A DNA stretch of 64,000 bases from Alteraurantiacibacter buctensis. Lineage in GTDB: Bacteria; Pseudomonadota; Alphaproteobacteria; Sphingomonadales; Sphingomonadaceae. The notes below the pieces were generated by a model. That model did not search any database, was not told the DNA's origin, and saw only the letters and a program-made list of their open reading frames with translations. The position numbers were made by a program, and so were the translations under genes. This document shows, piece after piece, positions 55,222-63,872 of this stretch. The stretch covers positions 248,657 through 312,656 of the forward strand of contig NZ_WTYV01000002.1 of NCBI RefSeq assembly GCF_009827655.1, given 5' to 3'. How positions within the stretch are numbered: the first letter of the stretch is position 1; each line of letters begins with the position of its first letter.

Positions 55222-55236
55222 GTTATAGCCTATAGC
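55222..55236. promoter_or_regulatory. possible operator before the aldehyde dehydrogenase gene
   Basis: GTTATAGCCTATAGC is a near-perfect inverted repeat (seven-base arms around a central C with one mismatch) in the 85-base gap upstream of the ATG. It is AT-rich in a GC-rich setting and could overlap a -10 element. Binding protein unknown; the MarR regulator at 60716 is one candidate. Confidence 0.4.
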
Positions 55237-55257
55237 AATATCCGTGGAGAGATTCCG

Positions 55258-56661
55258 ATGGCCCAGTTCAACCGCCTGAACCCGATTACCGGTGAGGTCG
55301 CGTCCAGCGCCGAAGCCATGCAGGCGGGCGATATCCCCGCCATTGCCGCCCGCGCGCAGGAAGGCTTTGCCGTCTGGTCGAAGATGGGTCCCAATGCCCG
55401 CCGCGCCGTGCTGATGAAGGCGGCCGATGCACTGGTGGCCAAGAAGGATGATTTTGTCGCCGCGATGATGGGCGAGATCGGCGCCACTGCCGGCTGGGCC
55501 ATGTTCAACCTGATGCTGGCAGCCGGCATGGTGCGCGAAGCTGCCGCCATCACCACGCAGATTACCGGCGAAGTCATCCCTTCGGACCATGAAGGCACCA
55601 TCGCCATGGCCGTGAAGGAGCCGGTGGGCGTGCTGCTGGGCATTGCCCCGTGGAACGCGCCGATCATCCTGGGCGTGCGCGCCATCGCCGTGCCGCTCGC
55701 CTGCGGTAACGCGGTGATTCTGAAGGCATCGGAAACCTGCCCGCGCACCCATGCGCTGATCATCGAGGCCTTTGCTGAAGCCGGCTTCCCCGAAGGCGTG
55801 GTCAACGTGGTCACCAATGCGCCGGAAGATGCCGGTGCCGTGGTCGGCGCGTTGATCGATGCGCCGCAGGTAAAGCGGATCAACTTCACCGGCTCCACCG
55901 CCGTGGGCAAGATCATTGCCAAGCGCGCCGCCGAGCACCTCAAGCCCGTGCTGCTGGAACTGGGTGGCAAAGCCCCCATGCTGGTGCTGGAAGATGCCGA
56001 CCTGGACGAGGCAGTGAAGGCCGCCGCTTTCGGCGCCTACATGAACCAGGGCCAGATCTGCATGAGCACCGAGCGGATCATCGTGGTGGAAGCCGTGGCC
56101 GATGAATTCGCCGCCAGGTTCGCCGCCAAGGTGAAGTCCATGCCGGCGGGCGATCCAACGGCGGGCAATACCCCGCTGGGTGCGGTGGTCGATCGCAAGA
56201 CCGTGGACCACTGCTACAGCCTGATCGCAGACGCGACGGCCAAGGGTGCCGAACTGCTGGTGGGCGGCGATACCAGCATGAACGTGGTCATGCCCGCGCA
56301 CCTGGTGGACAAGGTGACGCCGGACATGAAGCTGTTCCGCGACGAAAGCTTCGGCCCGGTGGTCGGCATCATCCGCGCACGCGACGAGGCGCACGCCATC
56401 GAACTGGCGAACGACACCGAATATGGCCTGTCCAGCGCAGTCTTCACCCGCGATACCGCGCGCGGCCTGAAGGTCGCCCGCCAGATCCAGGCCGGCATCT
56501 GCCACGTCAACGCCAGCACGGTCAGCGACGAGCCGCAGATGCCGTTCGGCGGCATGAAGGCATCGGGCTATGGCCGCTTCGGTGGCCGCCAGGGCATCGA
56601 TGCCTTCACCGAGACCCGCTGGATCACCTTCGAGACCGAACCGGGCCATTACCCGATCTGA
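55258..56661 (+). CDS. NAD(P)-dependent aldehyde dehydrogenase (aromatic/vanillin type)
   Basis: A 467-residue aldehyde dehydrogenase. N133 in GIAPWNAP, E234 in LELGGKAP and nucleophile C268 in MNQGQICMSTERI are the catalytic set; TGSTAVGK is the cofactor loop. Overall pattern is closest to salicylaldehyde/vanillin dehydrogenases, which would yield hydroxybenzoates such as the PobA substrate. GGAGAG precedes the ATG and a strong terminator follows the stop. It may share control with pobA, but it has its own upstream region with a palindrome. Confidence 0.9.
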   Translation: MAQFNRLNPITGEVASSAEAMQAGDIPAIAARAQEGFAVWSKMGPNARRAVLMKAADALVAKKDDFVAAMMGEIGATAGWAMFNLMLAAGMVREAAAITTQITGEVIPSDHEGTIAMAVKEPVGVLLGIAPWNAPIILGVRAIAVPLACGNAVILKASETCPRTHALIIEAFAEAGFPEGVVNVVTNAPEDAGAVVGALIDAPQVKRINFTGSTAVGKIIAKRAAEHLKPVLLELGGKAPMLVLEDADLDEAVKAAAFGAYMNQGQICMSTERIIVVEAVADEFAARFAAKVKSMPAGDPTAGNTPLGAVVDRKTVDHCYSLIADATAKGAELLVGGDTSMNVVMPAHLVDKVTPDMKLFRDESFGPVVGIIRARDEAHAIELANDTEYGLSSAVFTRDTARGLKVARQIQAGICHVNASTVSDEPQMPFGGMKASGYGRFGGRQGIDAFTETRWITFETEPGHYPI

Positions 56662-56686
56662 TCGGGTTGCCAGGCAGAACAACAAG

Positions 56687-56720
56687 CGGGCGCTGGTGGA
56701 AGCCAGCGCCCGTTTTTTTT
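56687..56720 (+). terminator. Rho-independent terminator after the aldehyde dehydrogenase gene
   Basis: A ten-base perfect stem CGGGCGCTGG/CCAGCGCCCG with a six-base loop is followed by eight T. It lies between two convergent genes. Confidence 0.95.
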
Positions 56721-56722
56721 GG

Positions 56723-58480
56723 TCAGCGCGGGCGCATGCCGTACGGCAGTTCGGCCGTGAACGCCTCGATCCGCGTGATCCGGCCCTCCTCGAAGCGGTA
56801 CAGCTCAACTACCTGATAAGTCAGCGGATAGCCCTGCCCATCGGCGGCGGGAATGTCCTCGAAGAAGCGCACCACGGCCAGGCCGCGCGCCTCGTCCACG
56901 GCCAGCACCTCGCGGTCGCGCACCGCTTCGATGCGTTGCAGCGGCGGGGTGCCGAACGATGCCGCGCAGCCGCCAACGGCCATGCCGTTGACCAGCCATT
57001 CGCAGCCATCGGCAAGGAAGTCGGGCGCGGTGGTGGCGCGCGATCCCAGCGCGTGCATGAACTGCTCGGCCGCGGCAATCATCGCATCGCGCCCGGTGCG
57101 CCGGCCTTCGGGCAGTTCGGTGAAATCGGTGGCGGAGACCGGCTCCGCAAACGGCGGGCTGTAGTTGCTGCGGCGGACGAGGACATCGACGCTGCCAACC
57201 GCCTGCCCCTCGGGCGCGACGGTCACAGCAGCCCAGGCGGGTTGGCCATGTTCCTCGATCCGACCGATCCAAACCGCCTTGCCGATCTGGGCATCGGCCA
57301 CCACCAGCGGGCTGTCGTCAACTGCGGTCACGCTGCGCCAGATGCTCTCGCCCACGCGAATCCCGACCGAGTTTTCGGAATAGCCCACCCGATCGCCCCA
57401 ATAGACTTCCTCCCAGCGATTGCCTGGCATGGCGCCGACCACCATGGTCGCGCGGTCGGCCAGGCACTCGGCATTGCAGTCCAGCGGTTCGACAAAGAAG
57501 CGCGGCATCGGCGCGGCTTCTCCCCAGAAGGGGTTGTGCATGAAATAGGGCACATAGGTGAAGGTCGCCTCGATCCGCTGGATCGCCCCGTCCCGGATGC
57601 GGAAGGCTTCCAGCAGGGTGATCGAATTGGGCCACTTCAGCGCCGTGCGCATCTCGCGCCCATCGGTCAGCGTATAGCGGTCCCACTCGTTGGCATGGTC
57701 GAAGAAGCCGCTGCCCACCACAACACCGCGCCGCTCGTCCACCAGCGGCAGGGTGCGGCGCACGCGCTTGTTGATCTTGTAGATGCCCAGTTCGAACTGC
57801 TCGCGGCAACCGCTGGCAATGGCCGCGGCGCTCTGCTGCTGGCCAGGAAGCGGCGCGGTGGTGGAAATGCCGTTTTCCAGTCGGCTGCAATCCTCGGTAA
57901 ACGGGGCGAACACCTGCCCGTCGTTCAGCTCCACCGTATCGAAATAGGCATCCGCTATGGCCAGCATACGCTCGCGCGGGCGGCGCTCTGCCTCGGGCAG
58001 TTCCTCGTAGAATTCGGGGAAGTGCTGCATATTCTGCCAGTCCCCGAACGGGGCGGGCAGGGCGGTGCGGCGGTGGACCACACTCTCGATCTCGTCGATC
58101 AGGCCGTTCTCCACGTGGATGCGCACGGCGTAGAAGGCGGCATGGTCGTTCTCGCGCACCGATCCGAACCAGGCAGCATGGCCGGTGGTTTCGTCAGCCA
58201 CAGCCAGGCCATTGTCATCAATGTCAACCACCGTGCGCCACAGGCCATGACCCACGGGCAAGGGTACGTTGTTCTCCGTGAACAGCACTTCCGGTGCAAG
58301 CTGGAGATTGGCCGGATCGCGCGCCTCCAGTGCCGCCATGTGCCCGCGCACGGTGGCGATCAGGCATTCGTAAAGGCATGACCGGTCCTGCACGGCACTG
58401 GCCTCGCCGGGAGCCTGGGCAAGCGCCGGGACGGATGCACCCAGCAGCAGGGCGACGGTGGCGGCTTTCAGCAGCTTCAT
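56723..58480 (-). CDS. secreted protein with internally duplicated NTF2/SnoaL-like modules
   Basis: A 585-residue protein with a signal peptide (residues 1-22, cleavage after ALAQA). I cannot name a family for the whole. The first half (about 30-330) and second half (about 335-585) are repeats: GHGLWRTVVDIDDNGLAVADETTGHAAWFG matches GESIWRSVTAVDDSPLVVADAQIGKAVWIG, and ERRPRERMLAIADAYFDTVE matches EGRRTGRDAMIAAAEQFMHA. Segments such as LLEAFRIRDGAIQRIEATFTYVPYF and VELYRFEEGRITRIEAFTAELPYG resemble the last strands of NTF2-like domains. It overlaps the PQQ dehydrogenase gene by four bases, so the two are probably made together in the periplasm. Confidence 0.8.
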   Translation of the reverse strand: MKLLKAATVALLLGASVPALAQAPGEASAVQDRSCLYECLIATVRGHMAALEARDPANLQLAPEVLFTENNVPLPVGHGLWRTVVDIDDNGLAVADETTGHAAWFGSVRENDHAAFYAVRIHVENGLIDEIESVVHRRTALPAPFGDWQNMQHFPEFYEELPEAERRPRERMLAIADAYFDTVELNDGQVFAPFTEDCSRLENGISTTAPLPGQQQSAAAIASGCREQFELGIYKINKRVRRTLPLVDERRGVVVGSGFFDHANEWDRYTLTDGREMRTALKWPNSITLLEAFRIRDGAIQRIEATFTYVPYFMHNPFWGEAAPMPRFFVEPLDCNAECLADRATMVVGAMPGNRWEEVYWGDRVGYSENSVGIRVGESIWRSVTAVDDSPLVVADAQIGKAVWIGRIEEHGQPAWAAVTVAPEGQAVGSVDVLVRRSNYSPPFAEPVSATDFTELPEGRRTGRDAMIAAAEQFMHALGSRATTAPDFLADGCEWLVNGMAVGGCAASFGTPPLQRIEAVRDREVLAVDEARGLAVVRFFEDIPAADGQGYPLTYQVVELYRFEEGRITRIEAFTAELPYGMRPR

Positions 58481-60636
58481 TGTTCTCTCCTGGGCGGCAG
58501 CACGGGTGCGCCCGGGCTGGCATCGGCATAATCCTCGTTAGCGCGGGCGATCAGGAAGGCGTGGATCGCGGCGGCACCGTCTTCGTCCAACACGTCGGCA
58601 AAGCCGATCATGCCGCGTTCGGCATAAAGGCCGCGCAGCACGATATCGGCAAAGCGGGCGCGGGTTTCGGCTGTCATCCAGCGCAGATCCTTCAGCCCGC
58701 CCACGGCGTTGGGGCCGTGGCAGCGGGCGCAGGTTTCGCCATAGAGTTCGCGGCCACGGGCGACCTGGTCCTCCGTCGCGGTCAGGAACGGCGGGCGCGG
58801 CAAATCGCCGGGCGGGGGCGGGGGTGGCAGGGTTACGCCGCTGGCATCCAGCCGGAACACCAGCAGCTTGGCGGTGCCCGTGGTAAATGGCCCCAGGTTG
58901 TAGACCGGTGATCCGCCCCAGCCGGCGTTGATGGCGATATATTGCACGCCATCGACCAGATAGGTGATCGCGCCCGCCACCGGGGCCTGATCGATGTCCA
59001 TCTCCCACAGCTTCTCGCCGTTGTCGGCGCGATAGATTGCCAGCGTCTGGTCGATCGTGCCCTGGATCACCAGGTTGCCTGCCGTCGCCAGCACCCCGCC
59101 GCTGCCGGGCACGCGATAGGGCACGCGCCATGCCTCGGTCTGCGTCACGGGGTTCCAGGCGAGGAGATAGCCCTTCTCCTCGGCCCGCGCCTGCGCCATC
59201 AGCCGGGCGCGCAGTTCCGGATCGTTCCGGCGCTGCTGGCCGCTGTTGCTGCGGTGGCGCACGAAGGTGAAGTCCCCGGCGTCCATCGCCGCATAAACAT
59301 CGCCCTGCTCCTGCGCCGAGAAATAGACGAGGCCCGTCTGCGGGCTGTAGGCCATCGGGTGCCAGGTGTGTGCCGCCATCCAGCTCGGGCTCATCAGGTG
59401 CGGCGTGGCAGTGTTGTGGGCGCCGGGTTGCAGCACCGGGCGGCCGGTGGCCATGTCGATATGGCTGGCCCAGGTGTTCTGGCTGACATAGGTCTCGGCG
59501 CTCAGCAGCTCGCCGGTGGCCCGGTCCAGCACGTAGAAGAACCCGTTCTTCGGTGCCTGCATGATCACCTGCCGGGTGCGCCCGGCGATCGGCAGGTTGG
59601 CCAGAACCATCGGCTGGGTGCAGGTGTAGTCCCAGTCCTCCTCGGGCACCATCTGGTAGTGCCAGCGGTACTCCCCGCTGGTCGCGTCAACCGCGACGAT
59701 CGAGCACAGGAACAGGTTGTCCCCCTGGCCATTGCTGCGGATCGACCACATGTGCGGTGTGCCGTTGCCGGTGCCGATGTAGACCAGGTTGAGATCCGGA
59801 TCATAGGCGAAGCTGTCCCACGCCGTGCCGCCGCCGCCCCAGCGCCACCATTCCCCGTGCCAGGTGGGGAGGGCAATCTGCATGGCGCTGTCGCTGGCTG
59901 CCCCGTCCGGGCCATCGGCGGGGTTGCCGGGCACCGTGTAGAACTTCCACAGCCGCTCGCCCGTTTCCGCGTCATAGGCAGCCACGAACCCGCGCACGCC
60001 ATAGTCCGCGCCGCCGTTGCCGATCACCACCTTGCCATCGTAGACGCGCGGTGCCCCAGTGATGGAGTAGGCGTTGAGCAGCCCTTCGCGCTCGAAAGTC
60101 TGCGTGGTCCACACTTCCTGCCCGGAGGCCGCATCCACCGCGATCAGGCGACCATCCAGCGCGCCGATATAGATCTTGCCGTTCCACGCCGCGATGCCGC
60201 GCGCCGAGGGGCCGCAGCAGGCCAGCCGCGCCCACTCCGCGCCCACCTGCGGATCATAGGTCCACAGCTTGCGGCCGGTTGCGGCATCATAGGCGGTGAC
60301 GATGTTGTAGATACTGACGTTGTACAGCACGCCATCGACCACCAGCGGGGTGCCCTGCACGCCGCGCATGGTGTCCAGATCGTCAAACCAGGCCAGGCCC
60401 AGCCTTGCCACATTGCCCGCGTTGATCTGGGCCAGCGGGCTGTAGCGCTGCTCGCCCCAGTCGCGGCCATAGCTCAGCCAGTTGCCCACCTGCGCTGGGG
60501 CATCCACATTGCCCAGCGCGGCATGGTCAACCGCAGCCGCACGCCCCTGTGCGCGGCCTTGCAGCGGCGCGGCAAGGGCAACTGCGGCGAGCAGGAGCGC
60601 AGCAGCAAGGCCGCGGCCAAAGCGCGTTGACGGCAT
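58477..60636 (-). CDS. PQQ-dependent quinohemoprotein alcohol dehydrogenase
   Basis: A 719-residue periplasmic enzyme. A signal peptide (to about residue 30) precedes an eight-bladed propeller with WLSYGRDWGEQRYSPLAQIN at the start, the vicinal-Cys disulfide in LACCGPSARGIAAWNGK, and PEEDWDYTCTQPMVL near the active-site Asp. The C-terminal cytochrome c domain carries C636-x-x-C-H640 (CARCHGPN) and a possible Met ligand near 676. Such type II enzymes oxidise alcohols and pass electrons to the respiratory chain. PQQ synthesis genes are not in the window. It forms an operon with the secreted duplicated protein. Confidence 0.93.
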   Translation of the reverse strand: MPSTRFGRGLAAALLLAAVALAAPLQGRAQGRAAAVDHAALGNVDAPAQVGNWLSYGRDWGEQRYSPLAQINAGNVARLGLAWFDDLDTMRGVQGTPLVVDGVLYNVSIYNIVTAYDAATGRKLWTYDPQVGAEWARLACCGPSARGIAAWNGKIYIGALDGRLIAVDAASGQEVWTTQTFEREGLLNAYSITGAPRVYDGKVVIGNGGADYGVRGFVAAYDAETGERLWKFYTVPGNPADGPDGAASDSAMQIALPTWHGEWWRWGGGGTAWDSFAYDPDLNLVYIGTGNGTPHMWSIRSNGQGDNLFLCSIVAVDATSGEYRWHYQMVPEEDWDYTCTQPMVLANLPIAGRTRQVIMQAPKNGFFYVLDRATGELLSAETYVSQNTWASHIDMATGRPVLQPGAHNTATPHLMSPSWMAAHTWHPMAYSPQTGLVYFSAQEQGDVYAAMDAGDFTFVRHRSNSGQQRRNDPELRARLMAQARAEEKGYLLAWNPVTQTEAWRVPYRVPGSGGVLATAGNLVIQGTIDQTLAIYRADNGEKLWEMDIDQAPVAGAITYLVDGVQYIAINAGWGGSPVYNLGPFTTGTAKLLVFRLDASGVTLPPPPPPGDLPRPPFLTATEDQVARGRELYGETCARCHGPNAVGGLKDLRWMTAETRARFADIVLRGLYAERGMIGFADVLDEDGAAAIHAFLIARANEDYADASPGAPVLPPRREQ

Positions 60637-60715
60637 GTCTCTCCCCGGAAATCTTCCCTTGTGGACGCTACCGCGAAAGAACCGTCCGCCGCAAGTACGG
60701 TCGGACAAAATCAAC

Positions 60716-61162
60716 TCAGTCGGCAGAGCCGCGCGCGCCCAGGGCACCGATTGCCCGGTCCAGCAATGCTATCAGCATGGCCATGTCCTGCGGGCCCAGG
60801 GCATCACGTACCGGCTTCTCGATCTCGGTCACGGTGGCGAACAGGGCTTCCATCGTCTGGCGGCCGGCGGCGGTCAGCACCACCATGTTGCGCCGCCGGT
60901 CGGCACTGTCACGCTCGCGGCTCAGCAAGCCGCGCTCTTCCAGCTCGGCAATGATGCCCACCAGGCTGGGGCCGGTGATTCCGGCCAGCGCGGCAAGCTG
61001 CACCTGGCTGCATCCGGGGTTGGCGGCGATCAGCGCCATCACGGTCAGCGATCCGGTGGGCAGGCCATAGGGTTCCGACTGGACCAGCGACCCGGCGTTC
61101 AACGTGTTTCGCAGCAGTCTGACCCGTGGCCCGATCGAGCCGCCGAGGATTCCCCAGTCCAT
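60716..61162 (-). CDS. MarR-family transcriptional regulator
   Basis: A 148-residue winged-helix regulator. LTVMALIAANPGCSQVQLAALAGITGPSLVGIIAELEERGLLSRERDSADRRRNMVVLTAAGRQ is the MarR DNA-binding domain with its DxRxR-like wing. The ATG at 61162 has GGGAGG upstream. It lies upstream of the PQQ dehydrogenase gene in the same direction (79-base gap) and divergent from the esterase gene, so it may control both units. MarR proteins often respond to aromatic ligands. Confidence 0.9.
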   Translation of the reverse strand: MDWGILGGSIGPRVRLLRNTLNAGSLVQSEPYGLPTGSLTVMALIAANPGCSQVQLAALAGITGPSLVGIIAELEERGLLSRERDSADRRRNMVVLTAAGRQTMEALFATVTEIEKPVRDALGPQDMAMLIALLDRAIGALGARGSAD

Positions 61163-61258
61163 GTGTCCCTCCCAACCTTGCCGCTTTGCGGAGCAGCAGT
61201 TTGCGCTATGGTCCAGCAGGCGACGCGTCGCAAGCACGCGCGACAGGGGAGAGAGTGA

Positions 61259-62146
61259 ATGGCAAGCGAGGTTCTGGCCGAACTAGTGGCCGCAATGCGT
61301 GCGGGCGGGGTGGATTTTTCCGATATCCAGAAAGGCCGTGCCGACCTGGAGGCGTTGCTGGCGGGGATGCCGGCCGATGAGGGGCTGGCTTACGAACGGG
61401 GCGAGCTGGCCGGGGTGCCGGTGCTGCGGATCAATTCCGGCCCGTCCGGGGCAGGGGCGATGCTGTATCTGCACGGCGGGGCCTATATCGCCGGGTCAAC
61501 GCAGGGCTACCGCGGCCTGATTGCCGAGATCGGCAAGGCGCTGGGCCTACCCGCCGTGGCACCCGACTATCGCCTGGCCCCCGAGGCGCCATTCCCCGCT
61601 GCGGTGGAGGATGCCGTGGCAGTGTACCAGGCGCTACTGGACGAGGGCATTCCCGCCAGCCGCATCGTCATCGCGGGCGATTCGGCAGGCGGCGGCTTGA
61701 CGCTGGCCACGCTGGTGAAGCTGCGCGCCGAAGGGATGCCGCTGCCGGCTGCGGGCTTCATGATCTCGCCCTGGGCGGACCTCACGTGCTCGGTCGCCAC
61801 GATGGAGAGCAAGGCGGCGGAAGACCCCTCGCTTGACCGGGCGGGCCTGCTCGGCGGCGCGGCGGCCTATCTGGCGGGACAGGACCCGGCGCACCCGCTG
61901 GCCTCACCCGTCAACGCGGACCTTGCCGGCCTGCCGCCCTTGCTGGTGCAGGTGGGGTCGGCCGAAATCCTGCTGGGTGACAGTATGCTGATCGCCGAAC
62001 GGGCGGGCCACGCGGGCACCCACGTGCAACTGGAGGTGTGGCCGGACATGATCCACGTGTGGCACAGCTTCCACTTCATGCTGCCGGAGGGGCGGCAGGC
62101 ACTGGATGCCGCAGGCACGTTCCTGCGCGCCCGGCTGGGGGCTTGA
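61259..62146 (+). CDS. alpha/beta hydrolase of the hormone-sensitive-lipase family
   Basis: A 295-residue esterase. The oxyanion motif HGGAYIAGS is at 72-80, APDYRLAPEAPFPAAVEDA follows, and the nucleophile S142 lies in GDSAGGG. An Asp and the His of PDMIHVWHSF complete the triad. HSL-family enzymes cleave short and medium carboxylic esters. GGGGAGAGAG lies before the ATG. The following monooxygenase gene starts six bases after its stop. A Baeyer-Villiger oxygenase makes esters, so the two enzymes likely act in series. Confidence 0.93.
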   Translation: MASEVLAELVAAMRAGGVDFSDIQKGRADLEALLAGMPADEGLAYERGELAGVPVLRINSGPSGAGAMLYLHGGAYIAGSTQGYRGLIAEIGKALGLPAVAPDYRLAPEAPFPAAVEDAVAVYQALLDEGIPASRIVIAGDSAGGGLTLATLVKLRAEGMPLPAAGFMISPWADLTCSVATMESKAAEDPSLDRAGLLGGAAAYLAGQDPAHPLASPVNADLAGLPPLLVQVGSAEILLGDSMLIAERAGHAGTHVQLEVWPDMIHVWHSFHFMLPEGRQALDAAGTFLRARLGA

Positions 62147-62151
62147 CGGTC

Positions 62152-63735
62152 ATGCGGGCGCTGGACGCGCTGGTCGTCGGCGCAGGCTTCTCCGGCCTCT
62201 ACATGCTGGTCAAGCTGCGGCAGGGCGGCTTTTCCTGCGCGGCGGTGGAAGCGGGCAGCGGGGTGGGCGGCACCTGGTACTGGAACCGCTATCCCGGCGC
62301 GCGCTGCGACATTCCCAGCATGGAATATTCCTATTCCTTCGATCCGGCGCTGGAGCAGGAATGGGAATGGACCGAGCGCTATGCCGCGCAGCCCGAAATC
62401 CTGCGCTATATCGAGCACGTGGCCGAGCGCTATGACCTGGCGCGGGATATCGCCTTCAACACGCGGGTGACAGCCGCCGAGTGGAACGAGGAACGCGGGC
62501 GCTGGCGGGTGGATACCGACACCGGCGATAAGTTCGACGTGCAGTTCCTGATCCTGGCCACCGGCGCCTTATCCGAACCCAGGGGCATCGACCTGCCGGG
62601 CCTGGAAAATTTCGCCGGCCCGGTGCTCTACACGGCGAAGTGGGATGATGGCGTGGACCTGGCGGGCAAGGCCGTGTGCCACTTCGGCACCGGGTCCAGC
62701 GGTATCCAGGCGGTGGCGACGATGGCGGACTATGTCGGGCACCTGACCGTGTTCCAGCGCACGCCCAGCTATGCCGTGCCGGCCAACAACCGCCCGCTGC
62801 TGCCGGGTGAGCAGGACAGCGCCAAGGCCACCTACCAGCAGATGCGCGCTGTGGCCCGCCAGTCCCCGCTGGGCTTCGCCGCCCCGCCGCGCCCGGGCAA
62901 GGCGCGCGAATTTGCGGAAGGCGACCGTGTGCAGCGGCTTGAGGAGGCGTGGAACGCGGGCACCACCGGCCTGCTCAACGCCTTCGAGGACCTGCTGTTC
63001 GACGAGGTTTCAAACGAGCAGGCCGCCGCCTTTGCCCGCGCCAAGATTGCCGCCACGGTGAAGGATCCGGCAAAGGCGCGCGCGCTCACCCCCCATTACC
63101 CGCTGGGATCGCGGCGGCTTTGTTCGGAGATCGGCTTTTTCGAGACGTTCAACCGCCCGCACGTGGACCTGGTCGATGTGCGGCAGGATCCGGTGGTGGC
63201 CGTTGAGGCCGATGCCGTGATCACCGCCAGCGGCGCGCGCCATCGGGCCGATGCCATCACCGTAGCGACCGGCTTTGATGCCTGCACCGGGGCGATAAAG
63301 GCCATCGCCATCACTGGGCGCGGGGGGCAGCGGATCGCCGAGGAATGGGCCGATGGGCCGCGTGCCTACCTGGGGCTGGCCGTGGCCGGCTTTCCCAACC
63401 TGTTCGCCATTACCGGCCCGGGCAGCCCATCGGTCCTGTCCAACGTCATCATTTCCATCGAACAGCACGTCGAATGGGTGGCCCGCTGCCTGGCGGACAT
63501 GCGCGCCAGCGGCAAGGCGGTGATCGAGGCCGACGCGGATGCCGAGCAGGACTGGATGCGCCACGTGGACGAAGTGGCGCAGACCACCCTCTTTCCGCGT
63601 GCGGATAGCTGGTACATGGGCCGCACCCGCGATGGCGGGCAGGTGTTCATGCCTTACGTGGGCGGGGTGGGATCCTATCGTGCGAAGTGCGACGCGGTAC
63701 GCGAGGCTGGCTACGAAGGGTTCCGGCTGAGCTAG
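62152..63735 (+). CDS. Baeyer-Villiger-type flavin monooxygenase
   Basis: A 527-residue class B flavoprotein monooxygenase. FAD-binding GAGFSG is at 10-15, VGGTWYWNRYPGARCDIPS matches cyclohexanone monooxygenases, and the NADP site is FGTGSSGIQ. YPLGSRRLC keeps the Arg block important for the peroxyflavin, and FFETFNRPHVDLVDV is typical. The BVMO fingerprint FxGxxxHxxxW(P/D) is present as F154-A-G156-PVL-Y160-TAK-W164-D165, so the His is a Tyr. It would insert oxygen next to a ketone carbonyl, giving an ester for the adjacent hydrolase. A TTG at 62143 is an alternative start. Confidence 0.88.
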   Translation: MRALDALVVGAGFSGLYMLVKLRQGGFSCAAVEAGSGVGGTWYWNRYPGARCDIPSMEYSYSFDPALEQEWEWTERYAAQPEILRYIEHVAERYDLARDIAFNTRVTAAEWNEERGRWRVDTDTGDKFDVQFLILATGALSEPRGIDLPGLENFAGPVLYTAKWDDGVDLAGKAVCHFGTGSSGIQAVATMADYVGHLTVFQRTPSYAVPANNRPLLPGEQDSAKATYQQMRAVARQSPLGFAAPPRPGKAREFAEGDRVQRLEEAWNAGTTGLLNAFEDLLFDEVSNEQAAAFARAKIAATVKDPAKARALTPHYPLGSRRLCSEIGFFETFNRPHVDLVDVRQDPVVAVEADAVITASGARHRADAITVATGFDACTGAIKAIAITGRGGQRIAEEWADGPRAYLGLAVAGFPNLFAITGPGSPSVLSNVIISIEQHVEWVARCLADMRASGKAVIEADADAEQDWMRHVDEVAQTTLFPRADSWYMGRTRDGGQVFMPYVGGVGSYRAKCDAVREAGYEGFRLS

Positions 63736-63872
63736 CGGAAGTTCATCGCCACGATGAAGGCGGCCCCGGCAAGGCCGATCAGGGCCAGGATCACCCGTTC
63801 CCTGTCGATGCTCCGCTGTCCCTGGGCGGCCCCTTTGCGGGTTGTCTCGCCGGCCTTGTGCTGGTCGGTCAT
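63732..63872 (-). CDS. small single-helix membrane protein
   Basis: A 46-residue protein: a hydrophilic, charged N-terminus (TDQHKAGETTRKGAAQGQ) followed by RVILALIGLAGAAFIVAMNFR, one membrane helix at the very C-terminus. It resembles short tail-anchored hypothetical proteins common in sphingomonads, but I do not recognise a family. The stop overlaps the end of the monooxygenase gene. The ATG at 63872 is chosen because upstream in-frame sequence is not protein-like. The remaining bases to 64000 show nothing. Confidence 0.55.
   Translation of the reverse strand: MTDQHKAGETTRKGAAQGQRSIDRERVILALIGLAGAAFIVAMNFR

Noticed and set aside
56570..58381. 603-codon open frame on the plus strand
   Set aside because: Antisense to the duplicated secreted protein, which has a signal peptide and internal repeats and is clearly the real gene.
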